A stretch of 64,000 bases of DNA from Micromonospora sp. NBRC 110009 (GCF_030518795.1 NZ_CP130427.1:3410001-3474000); one strand, 5' to 3'; counted from the stretch's first letter, positions 24,814 to 33,829 are shown. Notes: generated by a model not told the origin, from the sequence alone. Translations and numbers: made by a program.

Positions 24814-24904
24814 GCCGACCGGCTACCCGCTCCGCCCGCCGGCATGCCCGGCGGGCGGGTGGGGCCGGCGGTTTGTCCGGGCGGGTCCCGGGTAGCCGCC
24901 CGGC

Positions 24905-26161
24905 ATGCTGGTACAGCGGCTCGGCGCGCCGAGCGACTTCGACCCGTTGCTGGACCGCGTCCGGGACGCCCGGATCGTGATGATCGGCGAGGCGACGCAC
25001 GGCAGTTACGACTACTACCGGCTGCGTGAGCAACTGACCCGGCGGCTCGTCGCCGAGCAGGGCTTCGACTTCATCGCCGTGGAGGGGGACTGGCCGGACT
25101 GCGACCGGGTGCACCGCTCGGTGGTGGGCGCCCCCGGCGGGCTGGCCGATCCGCTGGCCGCCCTGGAGCGGTTCGAACGCTGGCCCACCTGGATGTGGGC
25201 CAACGCGGAGGTGGCCCGCTTCTGCCGCTGGTTGCGGGCGTGGAACCTGGAACGTCCGGAGGGGGAACGGGCCGGCTTCCACGGGCTGGACGTCTACTCG
25301 CTGTGGGAGTCGATGCAGGCGATCTTCGACTACCTGGGCGAGGAGGACCCGGCCGCGCTGGAGGCGGCCCAGGAGGCGTACCGCTGCTTCGAGCCGTACG
25401 GCAAACAGGTCGAGGAGTACGGCATGGCCAGCCGGTTCGTCTCGGCCCGCTGCGAGGAGGAGGTGGTCCGGCTGCTGGCGCGTACCCGGGAACAGGCCAC
25501 CGCGGACGGCCCGGACCGCTTCTCGGCCTGGCAGAACGCGGAGGTGGTGGCCGGCGCCGAGCGCTACTACCGGGCGATGGTCGGCGGTGGCCCGGAGTCG
25601 TGGAACGTCCGGGACACCCACATGGCCGACACCCTGGACCGGCTGCTGGATCTGTACGGGCCCGGTTCGCGCGGCATCGTCTGGGCGCACAACACCCACG
25701 TCGGGGACGCCCGGGCCACGGACATGGCGGCGGACGGGATGGTCAACATCGGACAGCTGGCCCGGGAGCGGCACGGACCGGACGAGGTGGTGCTGGTCGG
25801 CCTGGGCAGCTACCGGGGCACGGTGATCGCCGCGCCGCGCTGGGGTTCGCCCGCCGAGGCCATGGTGGTGCCGCCGGCCCGGGAGGGCTCGGTGGAGTGG
25901 CGGCTGCACGAGCTGATGCCGGAGCGCGCGGTGCTGGTCTTCGGCGGGCCGGACGAGCCGGAGTGGGTGACCGGTGAGGTCGACCACCGGGCCATCGGGG
26001 TGGTCTACGAGCCGACCTTCGAGTCCTGGGGGAACTACGTGCCGACCCGGCTCGCCGCGCGCTACGACGGGTTCATCTGGTGTGACGAGGCGACCGCGCT
26101 GCACCCGCTGCCGGCGTTCAGCGCGCCGGGCGAGATGGAGACCTACCCGGCCGGGGTCTGA
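24905..26161 (+). CDS. Erythromycin esterase family protein
   Basis: 418 residues. MIGEATHGSYDYYRLR holds the conserved Glu29 and His32 of the Ere family, and IVWAHNTHVGDA supplies a second conserved His. WPTWMWANAEV is also typical. True EreA/EreB open macrolide lactones, but most chromosomal members of this large family have undefined hydrolase roles. It lies only 0.3 kb from the erm gene, which makes a drug-related role more plausible without proving it. TAGCCG six nt before ATG 24905 suggests a leaderless start. A palindromic repeat follows the stop codon. Confidence 0.82.
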   Translation: MLVQRLGAPSDFDPLLDRVRDARIVMIGEATHGSYDYYRLREQLTRRLVAEQGFDFIAVEGDWPDCDRVHRSVVGAPGGLADPLAALERFERWPTWMWANAEVARFCRWLRAWNLERPEGERAGFHGLDVYSLWESMQAIFDYLGEEDPAALEAAQEAYRCFEPYGKQVEEYGMASRFVSARCEEEVVRLLARTREQATADGPDRFSAWQNAEVVAGAERYYRAMVGGGPESWNVRDTHMADTLDRLLDLYGPGSRGIVWAHNTHVGDARATDMAADGMVNIGQLARERHGPDEVVLVGLGSYRGTVIAAPRWGSPAEAMVVPPAREGSVEWRLHELMPERAVLVFGGPDEPEWVTGEVDHRAIGVVYEPTFESWGNYVPTRLAARYDGFIWCDEATALHPLPAFSAPGEMETYPAGV

Positions 26162-26167
26162 CCGGGG

Positions 26168-26219
26168 TGTTAGGAGGGGCCCCTTGTTATGCACGAGGCG
26201 TTAACAGGGGACCCCTCCT
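26168..26219. repeat. Dispersed 3'-flank repeat, locus C (between convergent genes)
   Basis: A divergent core copy (26168-26183) and GGCGTTAACAGGGGACCCC (26197-26215) lie about 29 nt apart. The whole unit is an inverted repeat: 26172-26189 pairs with 26202-26219 at 16 of 18 positions. The CCCCTCCTT end lies about 4 nt from the MMPL stop codon. Confidence 0.8.
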
Positions 26220-26223
26220 TTCA

Positions 26224-28398
26224 TCACACCCCGGCGGGCTCGCGCTCGGCGAGGTGGGCGCGCAGCCCCTCGCCCTCGACGTCCACGTTGGGCAGGATCC
26301 GGTCCAGCCAGCGCGGGATCCACCAGGCGGCGGTGTTGAGCAGCGACATCACCGCCGGGACGATGGTCATCCGGACCACGAAGGCGTCGATGGCGACGCC
26401 GATCGCGAGCGCGAAGCCCATCGACTTGATCACCGGGTCTTCCAGGAAGACGAAGCCGCCGAACACCGAGATCATGATGAGCGCGGCGGCGGTGACGACC
26501 CGGGCGCCGTGCCCCATCCCGTTGATGGTGGCCTGCCGGGCGGTGTCGCCGTGCACGAAGTCCTCCCGCATCCGCGAGACCAGGAAGACCTCGTAGTCCA
26601 TGGCCAGGCCGAACAGGATGCCGATCAGCAGGATGGGCAGGAAGCTGACCAGCGGACCCGGGGTGTCCAGCCCGACCAGGTCGGCCAGGTGGCCCTGCTG
26701 GAAGACCGCCACGGTGATGCCGAAGGTGGCCGCGACGGTGAGCAGGAAGCCGAGCGCCGCCTTCACCGGCACCAGGATCGAGCGGAACACCAGCATCAGC
26801 AGGAGCACCGACAGGCCGACGACCAGCAGCAGGTAGACCGGGAGCGCGGCGGAGAGCTTCTCCGACACGTCGATGCCGATCGCGGTGACGCCGGTCAGCA
26901 GCACGTCGGCGTTGCTGATCCCGGCGACCTGGTCGCGGATCTCGTGCACCAGCGTCTCGGTGGCGGCGTCGGTCGGGCCGGTCTTCGGGATGACCCCGAG
27001 CAGCGCGGTCCGGCCGGTCGGGTCGAGCTGCGGCGGGGCCACCGCCAGCACCCCGTCGGTCTTCTGGATCAGCGCGGTGACCTGCGGTACGGCGGCCTGG
27101 GTGGCCTGCGGCGAGTCGGCGGTGACGACCACCGCGAGCCGGCCGGTGAAGCCGGGGCCGAAGCCCTCCCGGATCAGGTCGTTGCTGACCCGGGCCGGGG
27201 TGCCCTCGGCCGCGGCGGAGGCGTCCGGCAGCGCCAGGCGCATGTCCTGGGCGGGGATCGCGAGCAGGCCGAGGCCGAGCAGCCCGACCAGGATCACCGG
27301 GATGCGCAGCCGGGTCACCCAGGGCGCCCAGCGGAACCCGAAGCCCGACCGGTGCTCCGAGCCCACGGCGGGCGCCACCGCCCGGTTACGCAGCTTGCGC
27401 GGGAGCACCTTGCGGCCGGCGAAGCCGAGCAGGGCCGGGGCCAGGGTGATCGCCACCAGCACGGCCACGGTGACCGTGCCGGCGGCGGCCAGGCCCATCA
27501 CGGTGAGGAACGGGATGTCCACCACCGCCAGGCCGGCCAGCGCGATGACCACGGTGGCGCCGGCGAAGACCACGGCGGAGCCGGCGGTGCCGACGGCCCG
27601 GCCGACCGCCTCCTCCGGGGAGTGCCCGTCGAGCAGGTTCTGCCGGTGCCGCGAGGTGATGAAGAGCGAGTAGTCGATGCCGACCGCCAGGCCGAGCATC
27701 AGGGCCAGGATCGGCGCGGTGCTGGTCAGCTCGACCGCGCCGCTGAGCGCGTACAGGCCGGCCATGCCGACGCCGACGCCGATCAGCGCGTTCAGCATGG
27801 TCATCCCGGCCGCGACCAGCGAGCCGAAGGTGACGATCAGGACGATCGCGGCGACCAGGACGCCGAGCGCCTCGGTCGAGCCGACCTCCGGCTCGGCGTT
27901 CAGCACCTCGCCGCCGGGGGCGATCTGCCAGCCCTGCGCCTCGGCCGGCGCGCCGACCTTCTCGTACGCGTCGCGCTGGGCGTCGGTCACGTCGTCCGCC
28001 CGGCCGGAGAACTGCACCTGGATCAGGGCGTACCGGCCGTCCGGGGTCAGCGCCTTCACCTGGTACGGGTCGACCGCGCCGACCACGCCGGGCAGGGTGG
28101 CCGCCTCCTGGGTGACCTGCTTGACCACCGCCTGCCCCTCCGGGGTGAGGAGCTGGCCGGCCTGGGGCGCCTTGACGGCGATGGTGCCGGTGGCCCCGCT
28201 GGCCGCCGGGAACCGGTCGGCGAGCAGGTCGATCGCGCGCTGCGACTCGGTGCCCGGCATGGTGAAGTTGCTGGCCGTCGGCCCCTTCAGGGTGGCCGCG
28301 GCGACGCCGAGGCCGACGAGTACGACGAGCCAGACGACGGCGACGAGTCGCCGCCGGCGCAGTGATGCCCGGCCGAGCCGGTACAGCAGGGTCGCCAT
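26224..28398 (-). CDS. MMPL-family transporter
   Basis: A 724-residue RND-superfamily exporter. There are two halves, each with one leading helix, a large extracytoplasmic loop and a five-helix bundle. LALMLGLAVGIDYSLFITSR and LIGILFGLAMDYEVFLVSRMRE carry the conserved proton-relay Asp-Tyr pairs typical of MmpL proteins. Mycobacterial relatives export lipids; smaller actinomycete ones also export antibiotics or pigments. The substrate is unknown. ATG 28398 follows AAGGAAGG. The tetR-like gene lies 34 nt upstream on the same strand, forming an operon controlled by twin operators. Confidence 0.9.
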   Translation of the reverse strand: MATLLYRLGRASLRRRRLVAVVWLVVLVGLGVAAATLKGPTASNFTMPGTESQRAIDLLADRFPAASGATGTIAVKAPQAGQLLTPEGQAVVKQVTQEAATLPGVVGAVDPYQVKALTPDGRYALIQVQFSGRADDVTDAQRDAYEKVGAPAEAQGWQIAPGGEVLNAEPEVGSTEALGVLVAAIVLIVTFGSLVAAGMTMLNALIGVGVGMAGLYALSGAVELTSTAPILALMLGLAVGIDYSLFITSRHRQNLLDGHSPEEAVGRAVGTAGSAVVFAGATVVIALAGLAVVDIPFLTVMGLAAAGTVTVAVLVAITLAPALLGFAGRKVLPRKLRNRAVAPAVGSEHRSGFGFRWAPWVTRLRIPVILVGLLGLGLLAIPAQDMRLALPDASAAAEGTPARVSNDLIREGFGPGFTGRLAVVVTADSPQATQAAVPQVTALIQKTDGVLAVAPPQLDPTGRTALLGVIPKTGPTDAATETLVHEIRDQVAGISNADVLLTGVTAIGIDVSEKLSAALPVYLLLVVGLSVLLLMLVFRSILVPVKAALGFLLTVAATFGITVAVFQQGHLADLVGLDTPGPLVSFLPILLIGILFGLAMDYEVFLVSRMREDFVHGDTARQATINGMGHGARVVTAAALIMISVFGGFVFLEDPVIKSMGFALAIGVAIDAFVVRMTIVPAVMSLLNTAAWWIPRWLDRILPNVDVEGEGLRAHLAEREPAGV

Positions 28399-28432
28399 GG
28401 ACCTTCCTTTGCCCTCGGGGTCGGAACTGGGG

Positions 28433-28990
28433 TCAGGTGGTGGGCTCGAGCGCGCGGCGCGCCACGGCGAGCAGCGCGGGCCGCAGCTGCTCGTCGGGGA
28501 TGTCGAGGAACTCGCCGCAGGTCTCGGCGATGCCGGCGAGGACGACCAGCGCGGCGATCCGCGCCGCCGGGCGGTCGGAGTGGCCGGCGAACGCGGTGAT
28601 CAGCCGTTCGGAGATCTGCTGGACGTGCGCGAACGCCGGCTGCTGGAGCAGGTCGGGGAACTCCCCGCGGAGCAGCGCGATCTCCCGGCGGAAGCGCACC
28701 GCCAGGTCGACGAAGCCCTCGGCGGCGACCCGCTGGGCGTCCGCGCCGACGTGCTCGGCGAGCCGGGCGTCGAGCGCCTCCAGCATCGCGATGGCGGGTG
28801 CCATCAGCTCGCAGAGCAGGGCTTCCTTGTTGGCGAAGTGGTAGAGCACGGTGGCCTTGGAGCAGCCCACCTCGCGGGCGATGTCCTGGAGCGAGGTGCC
28901 CTTGTAGCCGGTGACGGCGAAGCGGCGCGCCGCCGCGGCGAGGATCTCGTCGTGGGTCTCGGGTACTGCGCGTGCCATGTCCTCCAGCAT
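28433..28990 (-). CDS. TetR-family transcriptional regulator
   Basis: About 185 residues. The N-terminal helix-turn-helix is [28 protein letters not shown], core [20 protein letters not shown], the classic TetR DNA-binding domain. The C-terminal domain would bind a ligand. It is the first gene of an operon with the MMPL exporter, so a drug- or lipid-sensing repressor of that pump is likely. ATG 28990 or ATG 28978 may be the start; the GGAGG before the second is too close for a normal ribosome site. Two perfect palindromes abut the start. Confidence 0.88.
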   Translation of the reverse strand: MLEDMARAVPETHDEILAAAARRFAVTGYKGTSLQDIAREVGCSKATVLYHFANKEALLCELMAPAIAMLEALDARLAEHVGADAQRVAAEGFVDLAVRFRREIALLRGEFPDLLQQPAFAHVQQISERLITAFAGHSDRPAARIAALVVLAGIAETCGEFLDIPDEQLRPALLAVARRALEPTT

Positions 28991-28992
28991 GC

Positions 28993-29027
28993 CTGACCGA
29001 TCGGTCAGGAGCTGACCGATCGGTCAG
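28993..29027 (-). promoter_or_regulatory. Twin TetR operators
   Basis: Two identical perfect 16-bp palindromes, CTGACCGATCGGTCAG, lie at 28993-29008 and 29012-29027, 19 nt centre to centre and 2 nt upstream of the tetR-like start codon. TGACCGATCGGTCA-type sites are classic TetR-family operators, so the gene very likely represses its own operon. Confidence 0.85.
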
Positions 29028-29058
29028 ACGGATTGCGTGGCCTTCGCCACAGCACTGC

Positions 29059-29451
29059 TCAGGCCGCCGCGCCGTGCTCCCGGTCGTACGCGGCCCGGGC
29101 CGCGCTGATCGACTGCCGGTGCCGCTCCGCCCAAGCGGTCAGCGCGACCAGCGACTCGTAGAGCTCGAGTGCCATCGGGGTGGCGGTGTACTCGACCTTC
29201 GGTGGCACGGTCGGATGGACGCGCCGGTGCAGCAGGCCGTCCCGCTCCAGGTTGCGCAGGGTCAGCGTGAGCATCCGCCGGCTGATCCCCTCCACCTGCC
29301 GCTCCAGCTCGGTGAAACGGATCGGCCCCTGCGAGGCGGCGATCAGGATGCCGATGCTCCACTTCCCACCGACCCGGTCCAGCGCCTCCCGGACCGTGCA
29401 GGCCCGCGCCTGCTGGGCCGTCACGGTCACACAGCTGTTCCCCTGGGACAC
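29059..29451 (-). CDS. HxlR-family transcriptional regulator
   Basis: 130 residues. TVREALDRVGGKWSIGILIA and ISRRMLTLTLRNLERDGLLHR are the winged-helix signatures of HxlR/YodB proteins. A Cys near the N-terminus (CTVREAL) is at the position used for thiol or quinone sensing in YodB-like members. GTG 29451 is preferred over TTG 29454 because GGAGG is then 7 nt away. It is divergent from an MFS exporter with 79 bp between, so it probably controls that pump. Confidence 0.88.
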   Translation of the reverse strand: MSQGNSCVTVTAQQARACTVREALDRVGGKWSIGILIAASQGPIRFTELERQVEGISRRMLTLTLRNLERDGLLHRRVHPTVPPKVEYTATPMALELYESLVALTAWAERHRQSISAARAAYDREHGAAA

Positions 29452-29530
29452 CAAAGTGCCTCCTTCCGCTCCGCCTGATGGTCACAGACGATGGCCTCGG
29501 TAACAAACCGTGCACCAAGGAGGCACTCCG
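29452..29530. promoter_or_regulatory. Divergent control region of the HxlR regulator and MFS exporter
   Basis: An imperfect inverted repeat is formed by AGTGCCTCCTT near 29455 and AAGGAGGCACT near 29517; these arms also carry both ribosome sites. A possible promoter toward the exporter is TGGTCA (29479-29484) with TAACAA (29501-29506), a 16-nt spacer. Confidence 0.35.
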
Positions 29531-30970
29531 ATGACGGGGACCAACCGCTGGCCCGCGCTGCTGGTGCTCTGCGCCGGCAGTCTGATGATCATCCTGGACG
29601 GCAGCATCGTCGCCGTGGCGCTGCCGGCGATCCAGGCCGACCTCGGCTTCTCGGCCGCCGGGCTGGCCTGGGTGGTGAACGCCTACCTGGTGGCCTTCGG
29701 CGGCCTGCTCCTGCTCGCCGGGCGGCTCGGCGACCTGCTCGGCCGGCGGCGCGTGTTCCTGGCCGGGGTCGCCCTGTTCACCCTCGCCTCGCTGCTCTGC
29801 ACGGTGGCCGCCGGGCCGGCCACGCTGGTCGCCGCCCGGTTCGCGCAGGGCGTCGGCGGCGCGCTCAGCACCGCGGTCAGCCTCGGCATGATCGTGCGGA
29901 TCTTTCCCGAGGCGGCCGAGCGGGCCCGGGCGATTGCCGTGTTCAGCTTCACCGGGGCGGCCGGCGCGTCGATCGGCCTGCTCGTGGGGGGAGTCCTCAC
30001 CGACCTGGCCGGCTGGCGGTCGATCTTCCTGATCAACCTGCCGATCGGGGCGGTGATCCTGGCCGCGACCGTGCGGCTGATCGCGCCGGACCCCGGGGTC
30101 GGGCTGCGCGCCGGCCTGGACCTGCTCGGCGCGGCGCTGGCCACCGCCGGGCTGATGGCCGCCGTCCTGGCCATCGTCGGCGCCGGAGAGCACGGCTGGA
30201 CCTCGCCGCGCACCCTCGGCGCGGCCGGGCTCGCCGCGGCGCTGCTGGCCGGCTTCGCGGCCCGGCAGCGGGCCACGGACACCCCGCTGCTGCCGCCCCG
30301 GGTGCTGCGGGCGCCCGGTCTGGTCGCCGCCAACGCGGTGCAGTTCCTCATGGTGGCCGCGTACTTCGGCTTCCAGTTCCTCCTCGCGCTGCACCTGCAA
30401 CTCGTCCTCGGCCTGGACCCCGCCACCACCGGCTTCGCCTTCCTGCCCACCCCGCTGGTGATCGCGGCGGTCTCGCTGGGCCTGGCCGGCCGGCTGGTGG
30501 CCCGGTTCGGCGCCCGGCCGGTGCTGGTCGGCGGGCTGGCGCTGGCGGTGGCCGGCTTCCTGCTGCTCGCCCGGCTCCCGGTGAACGCCGGCTATGCCCG
30601 CGACGTGCTGCCGGCGCTGCTGGTCTTCGGGGTGGCCGGCGGGCTGACCCTGCCGGCGGTCACCACCCTGGCCATGGCCGGCGCGGATCCCGCCGACGCC
30701 GGACTCGCCTCGGGGCTGGCCAACACCACCCAGCAGGTCGGCGGGGCGCTCGGCCTGGCCGTCCTCGCCACGCTGGCGGCGAGCCGCACCGAGATGTTCC
30801 GCGCCGCCGGCACGGACCCCGTTGCCGCCCTCGCCGCCGGCTACCGGTCCGCGTTCGCGGTGGCCGCCACCCTGGTCACCGCCGCCCTGCTGCTCGCCCT
30901 CCTCGCCGCCCGCCGGTCCCGCCGTTCCGCCCCCACCCCGGTCCCGACCAGCGCGGTACGGGCCCGCTGA
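29531..30970 (+). CDS. MFS drug exporter, DHA2 (14-helix) family
   Basis: 479 residues with about 14 membrane helices. Motif A is GRLGDLLGRRRVFLAG, and an early helix has LDGSIVAVALPAIQADL, the DHA2 motif D1-type segment. QGVGGALSTAVSLGMIV fits the antiporter motif. Such proton-coupled exporters remove dyes, antiseptics or antibiotics. The start is ATG 29531 behind AAGGAGG. It is divergent from the HxlR gene, its probable regulator. Confidence 0.9.
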   Translation: MTGTNRWPALLVLCAGSLMIILDGSIVAVALPAIQADLGFSAAGLAWVVNAYLVAFGGLLLLAGRLGDLLGRRRVFLAGVALFTLASLLCTVAAGPATLVAARFAQGVGGALSTAVSLGMIVRIFPEAAERARAIAVFSFTGAAGASIGLLVGGVLTDLAGWRSIFLINLPIGAVILAATVRLIAPDPGVGLRAGLDLLGAALATAGLMAAVLAIVGAGEHGWTSPRTLGAAGLAAALLAGFAARQRATDTPLLPPRVLRAPGLVAANAVQFLMVAAYFGFQFLLALHLQLVLGLDPATTGFAFLPTPLVIAAVSLGLAGRLVARFGARPVLVGGLALAVAGFLLLARLPVNAGYARDVLPALLVFGVAGGLTLPAVTTLAMAGADPADAGLASGLANTTQQVGGALGLAVLATLAASRTEMFRAAGTDPVAALAAGYRSAFAVAATLVTAALLLALLAARRSRRSAPTPVPTSAVRAR

Positions 30971-30991
30971 CCCGTCGCAGGGGCCGACGGG
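30971..30991. terminator. Hairpin directly after the MFS exporter gene
   Basis: CCCGTCG (30971-30977) pairs with CGACGGG (30985-30991) around a 7-nt loop, immediately after the stop codon and before the convergent MocR gene. Confidence 0.5.
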
Positions 30992-31054
30992 CGGCGGCGG
31001 AACCCGTGCCTTCCTGCGTGGCGGTGCCGGTCCCCGGCGCCGGATCGGGCCGGG

Positions 31055-32461
31055 TCAGCGATCGGGACCGGGCAGCACCCGGGCCAGCAGGTCCAGGGCG
31101 GCCGGGTAGGCGTGCGCGGGTGGGCGGGCGTACCCGATCACCAGGCCGGGCGACTGCCCAGCCGGTTCGTGATGGTGCTCGGTGAGCCCGCTCAGGGCCA
31201 GCCCGTGCGCGGCGGCCGCGGCCAGCACCTCCGCCTCGCCCGGGCCGCCCGGTCGCAGGGGCACGGTGGCGTGCAGGCCGGCCGAGATCCCGCCCAGGGT
31301 GGACGACGCCGCCAGCCGGGCCAGCAGCAGGTCCCGGCGCTGCCGGTAGCGCCGCCGGACCGTCCGGATCTGCCGGTCGTAGCCGTGCGTGGTGATCAGG
31401 TCGGCGAGGGCGAGCTGACCGATCGTCTCGGTGTGCAGGTCGAGGTGGCGCTTGGCGTCGACCACCGGATCCACCAGCCGGGCCGGCAGCACCACCCAGG
31501 CCAGGCGCAGCGCCGGCCCGAGCGTCTTCGCCGCCGTGCCCACGTACGCGACCTGCTCGGGGGCCGTCCCCTGGACCGCGCCGACCGGCTGGCGGTCGTA
31601 CCGGAACTCGCCGTCGTAGTCGTCCTCGATCACCAGGCCACCGGTGCTCCGCGCCCAGTCGGTCAGCGCGTGCCGGCGCGACGGGTGCAGGGTCACCCCG
31701 GTGGGGTACTGGTGCGCCGGGGTCACCACCGCGGCGCCCACCCCCGCCAGGGCGCCGGCGCCGAGCAGGTCGGTGCGGGCGCCCCGCTCGTCCACCGGCA
31801 ACGGCCGCACCGTCCCGCCGTGCCGGCGGACCACCTCCCGGTGGAAGGTCAGCCCGGGGTCCTCCATCGCCACCGCGGGCGTGCCGCCGTCGCGGAGCAC
31901 GGTGGTGAGCAGCACCAGCGCCTGCACATACCCGGTGGTGATGACGATCCGCTCCGGATCGGCGAGCACGCCCCGGGCCCGCCCCAGATAGCCGGCGAGC
32001 GCGGCGCGCAGCTCGGGCCGGCCGCGCGGGTCGCCGTAGCCGTACGCGTCCGCACCAACCACGGCCAGCGCTCGCCGGGTGGCCCGCAGCCAGGCGGTGA
32101 CCGGGAAGAGCCCGACGTCGGGGCTGCCGGGCCGCAGGTCGTACCGGTGGTGGGTGGGGCCGGGCGGTGGCGCTGCCGGCGGCGGGGCGACCCGGCGCAG
32201 TGGGCTGACCTCGGTGCCGGCGCCGATCCGGGCCACCAGCCAGCCCTCGGCGACCAACTGGTCGTAGGCGGCGCTGACCGTGCCCCGGGACAGGCCCAGC
32301 TCGGCGGCGAGGGCGCGGGTGGCGGGCAGCCGGGTGGCCGGCGGCAGCCGGCCGTCGCGGATGGCGTCCCGCAGGGCGCGTTCCAGCCCGGCCCGCCGGC
32401 CGCCGCTCGGGTCCAGCTCCAGGTGCAGGTCGACGCCGAAATCGGCCCAGTCCATCGGCAT
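31055..32461 (-). CDS. MocR/PdxR-type GntR regulator with aminotransferase domain
   Basis: 468 residues. The N-terminal winged helix of the GntR family includes LPPATRLPATRALAAELGLSRGTVSAAY (core LPATRALAAELGLSRGTVSA). A Pro-rich linker leads to a fold-type I aminotransferase domain with the PLP-binding region YVGTAAKTLGPALRLAWVV (Lys in AAKTL). MocR proteins sense PLP or amino acids and often activate pyridoxal synthesis or transport genes. Here the divergent partner is a PEP-mutase-like gene and a cupin gene, only 46 bp away, so control of those is likely. Confidence 0.88.
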   Translation of the reverse strand: MPMDWADFGVDLHLELDPSGGRRAGLERALRDAIRDGRLPPATRLPATRALAAELGLSRGTVSAAYDQLVAEGWLVARIGAGTEVSPLRRVAPPPAAPPPGPTHHRYDLRPGSPDVGLFPVTAWLRATRRALAVVGADAYGYGDPRGRPELRAALAGYLGRARGVLADPERIVITTGYVQALVLLTTVLRDGGTPAVAMEDPGLTFHREVVRRHGGTVRPLPVDERGARTDLLGAGALAGVGAAVVTPAHQYPTGVTLHPSRRHALTDWARSTGGLVIEDDYDGEFRYDRQPVGAVQGTAPEQVAYVGTAAKTLGPALRLAWVVLPARLVDPVVDAKRHLDLHTETIGQLALADLITTHGYDRQIRTVRRRYRQRRDLLLARLAASSTLGGISAGLHATVPLRPGGPGEAEVLAAAAAHGLALSGLTEHHHEPAGQSPGLVIGYARPPAHAYPAALDLLARVLPGPDR

Positions 32462-32507
32462 GGAATTGGAGCTTAGGGTGGACCGCCGACGCGACGAGAA
32501 TCGCCGC

Positions 32508-33296
32508 ATGACCGAGCTGAGCCGGCGGGCCGCCGCGCTGCGCGCGCTGCACCGCCCCGGAGATCCGCTGATCCTGCCCAACGCCTGGGACCCCGGATCC
32601 GCCCAGGCCGTGGTCGCGGCCGGCTTCCCGGCCGTCGCCACCAGCAGCGGCGCGGTGGCCGAGGCGCTGGGCCACGCCGACAACGAGGCCACCCCGGCGG
32701 CCGAGATGTTCGCCGCGGTCGCCCGGATCGCCGCCGCCGTGCCCGTACCGGTCACCGCCGACCTGGAACGGGGGTACGGGTTGCGCCCGGCCGAGCTGGT
32801 CGAGCGGCTGCTGGCGGCCGGCGCGGTCGGCTGCAACATCGAGGACTCCGACCCGCGCACCCGGGAGCTGCGCGACCGCGAGGAGCAGGCCGACCTGCTC
32901 GCCGGGATCCGGGCGGCGGCCCGGGAGGCCGGGGTGGACCTGGTGCTCAACGCTCGGGTCGACGTGCACCTGCGGGCGTACGGGCCGCCGGAGGGACGGC
33001 TCGCCGAGGCGGTCCACCGGGCCCGGCGCTACCGGGCGGCCGGGGCGGACTGCGTCTACCCGATCGTGCTGGCCGACCCGGCGGCGATCCGGACCCTGGT
33101 GACCGAGGTGGACGCCCCGGTCAACGTGTTCGCCCGCCCCGGCGCGCCAGCCCTGGCCGAGCTGGCCGGGCTCGGGGTGGCCCGGATCAGCTTCGGTTCG
33201 GGGCTGTACGAGGCCGCGCGCGCCCGTACCGTCGAGATGCTCGCCGCGATCCGGGCGGGCGAGGAGGTGTTCCCGACCGGAGGGGAGGCAGGGTGA
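32508..33296 (+). CDS. Isocitrate lyase/PEP mutase superfamily protein
   Basis: 262 residues. LPNAWDPGSAQAVVAAGFPAVATSS is the usual start of this group (core PNAWDPGSAQAVVAAGF). VTADLERGYG and GCNIEDSD hold the Mg-binding acidic residues. The catalytic Cys motif of true isocitrate lyase is not present, so it is a C-C or P-C bond enzyme of unknown substrate, such as an oxaloacetate hydrolase or carboxyphosphonoenolpyruvate-type mutase. GAGAAT lies 6 nt before ATG 32508, suggesting a leaderless mRNA. It overlaps the cupin gene by 4 nt. Confidence 0.85.
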   Translation: MTELSRRAAALRALHRPGDPLILPNAWDPGSAQAVVAAGFPAVATSSGAVAEALGHADNEATPAAEMFAAVARIAAAVPVPVTADLERGYGLRPAELVERLLAAGAVGCNIEDSDPRTRELRDREEQADLLAGIRAAAREAGVDLVLNARVDVHLRAYGPPEGRLAEAVHRARRYRAAGADCVYPIVLADPAAIRTLVTEVDAPVNVFARPGAPALAELAGLGVARISFGSGLYEAARARTVEMLAAIRAGEEVFPTGGEAG

Positions 33297-33772
33297 CCTA
33301 CCCACCGCCGCGCTACTCAGGAGACGTCGGCGAGCCGACCGCCACCTACCGCCCGGCCGACCAGCCCCCGGAGCTGGTCTATCCGAGCGGTGGTACGGCG
33401 CACTACCTGGCCACCGGCGCGTCGACGAACGGGCAGTTCGGGCTCTACCGCTGGGAGATGGGGCCGCGGCCGAGCGGCCCGGATCCGCACTTCCACCGGT
33501 CCATCTCGGAGTCGTTCTTCATCCTGTCCGGCACCGTACGCATCTACGACGGGCGGCGGTGGATCGACACCGTGCCCGGCGACTTCGTGCACGTTCCCGA
33601 GGGTGGCGTCCACGCGTTCCGCAACGAGTCCGGCGAGCCGGCCTCGATGCTGCTGCACTTCGCCCCCGGCGCGCCCCGGGAGGGCTACTTCGAGGGCCTG
33701 CCGGACCTGGCCGACAGGACCGAGGAGGAGCGGACGGAGTTCTTCCTGCGGCACGACACGTTCTGGATCTGA
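33293..33772 (+). CDS. Cupin domain protein
   Basis: 159 residues of double-stranded beta-helix type. Cupin motif 1 is PDPHFHRSISESFFILSG (two His and a Glu as metal ligands). Motif 2 is PGDFVHVPEGGVHAFRN. GTG 33293 overlaps the previous stop codon (GTGA), so it is translationally coupled to the PEP-mutase-like gene and probably acts in the same pathway. The substrate is unknown; the C-terminal EEERTEFFLRHDTFW extends beyond the barrel. Confidence 0.85.
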   Translation: MTYPPPRYSGDVGEPTATYRPADQPPELVYPSGGTAHYLATGASTNGQFGLYRWEMGPRPSGPDPHFHRSISESFFILSGTVRIYDGRRWIDTVPGDFVHVPEGGVHAFRNESGEPASMLLHFAPGAPREGYFEGLPDLADRTEEERTEFFLRHDTFWI

Positions 33773-33829
33773 CTCCCGCGGTGGCCGTGTCGGGTTGCTG
33801 GCGCGCCCGCGGACCGGGAAGGTGAGCGG

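Noticed and set aside
23767..26161. Macrolide biosynthetic cluster with self-resistance
   Set aside because: No polyketide synthase, glycosyltransferase or tailoring gene occurs within the window on either side of erm.
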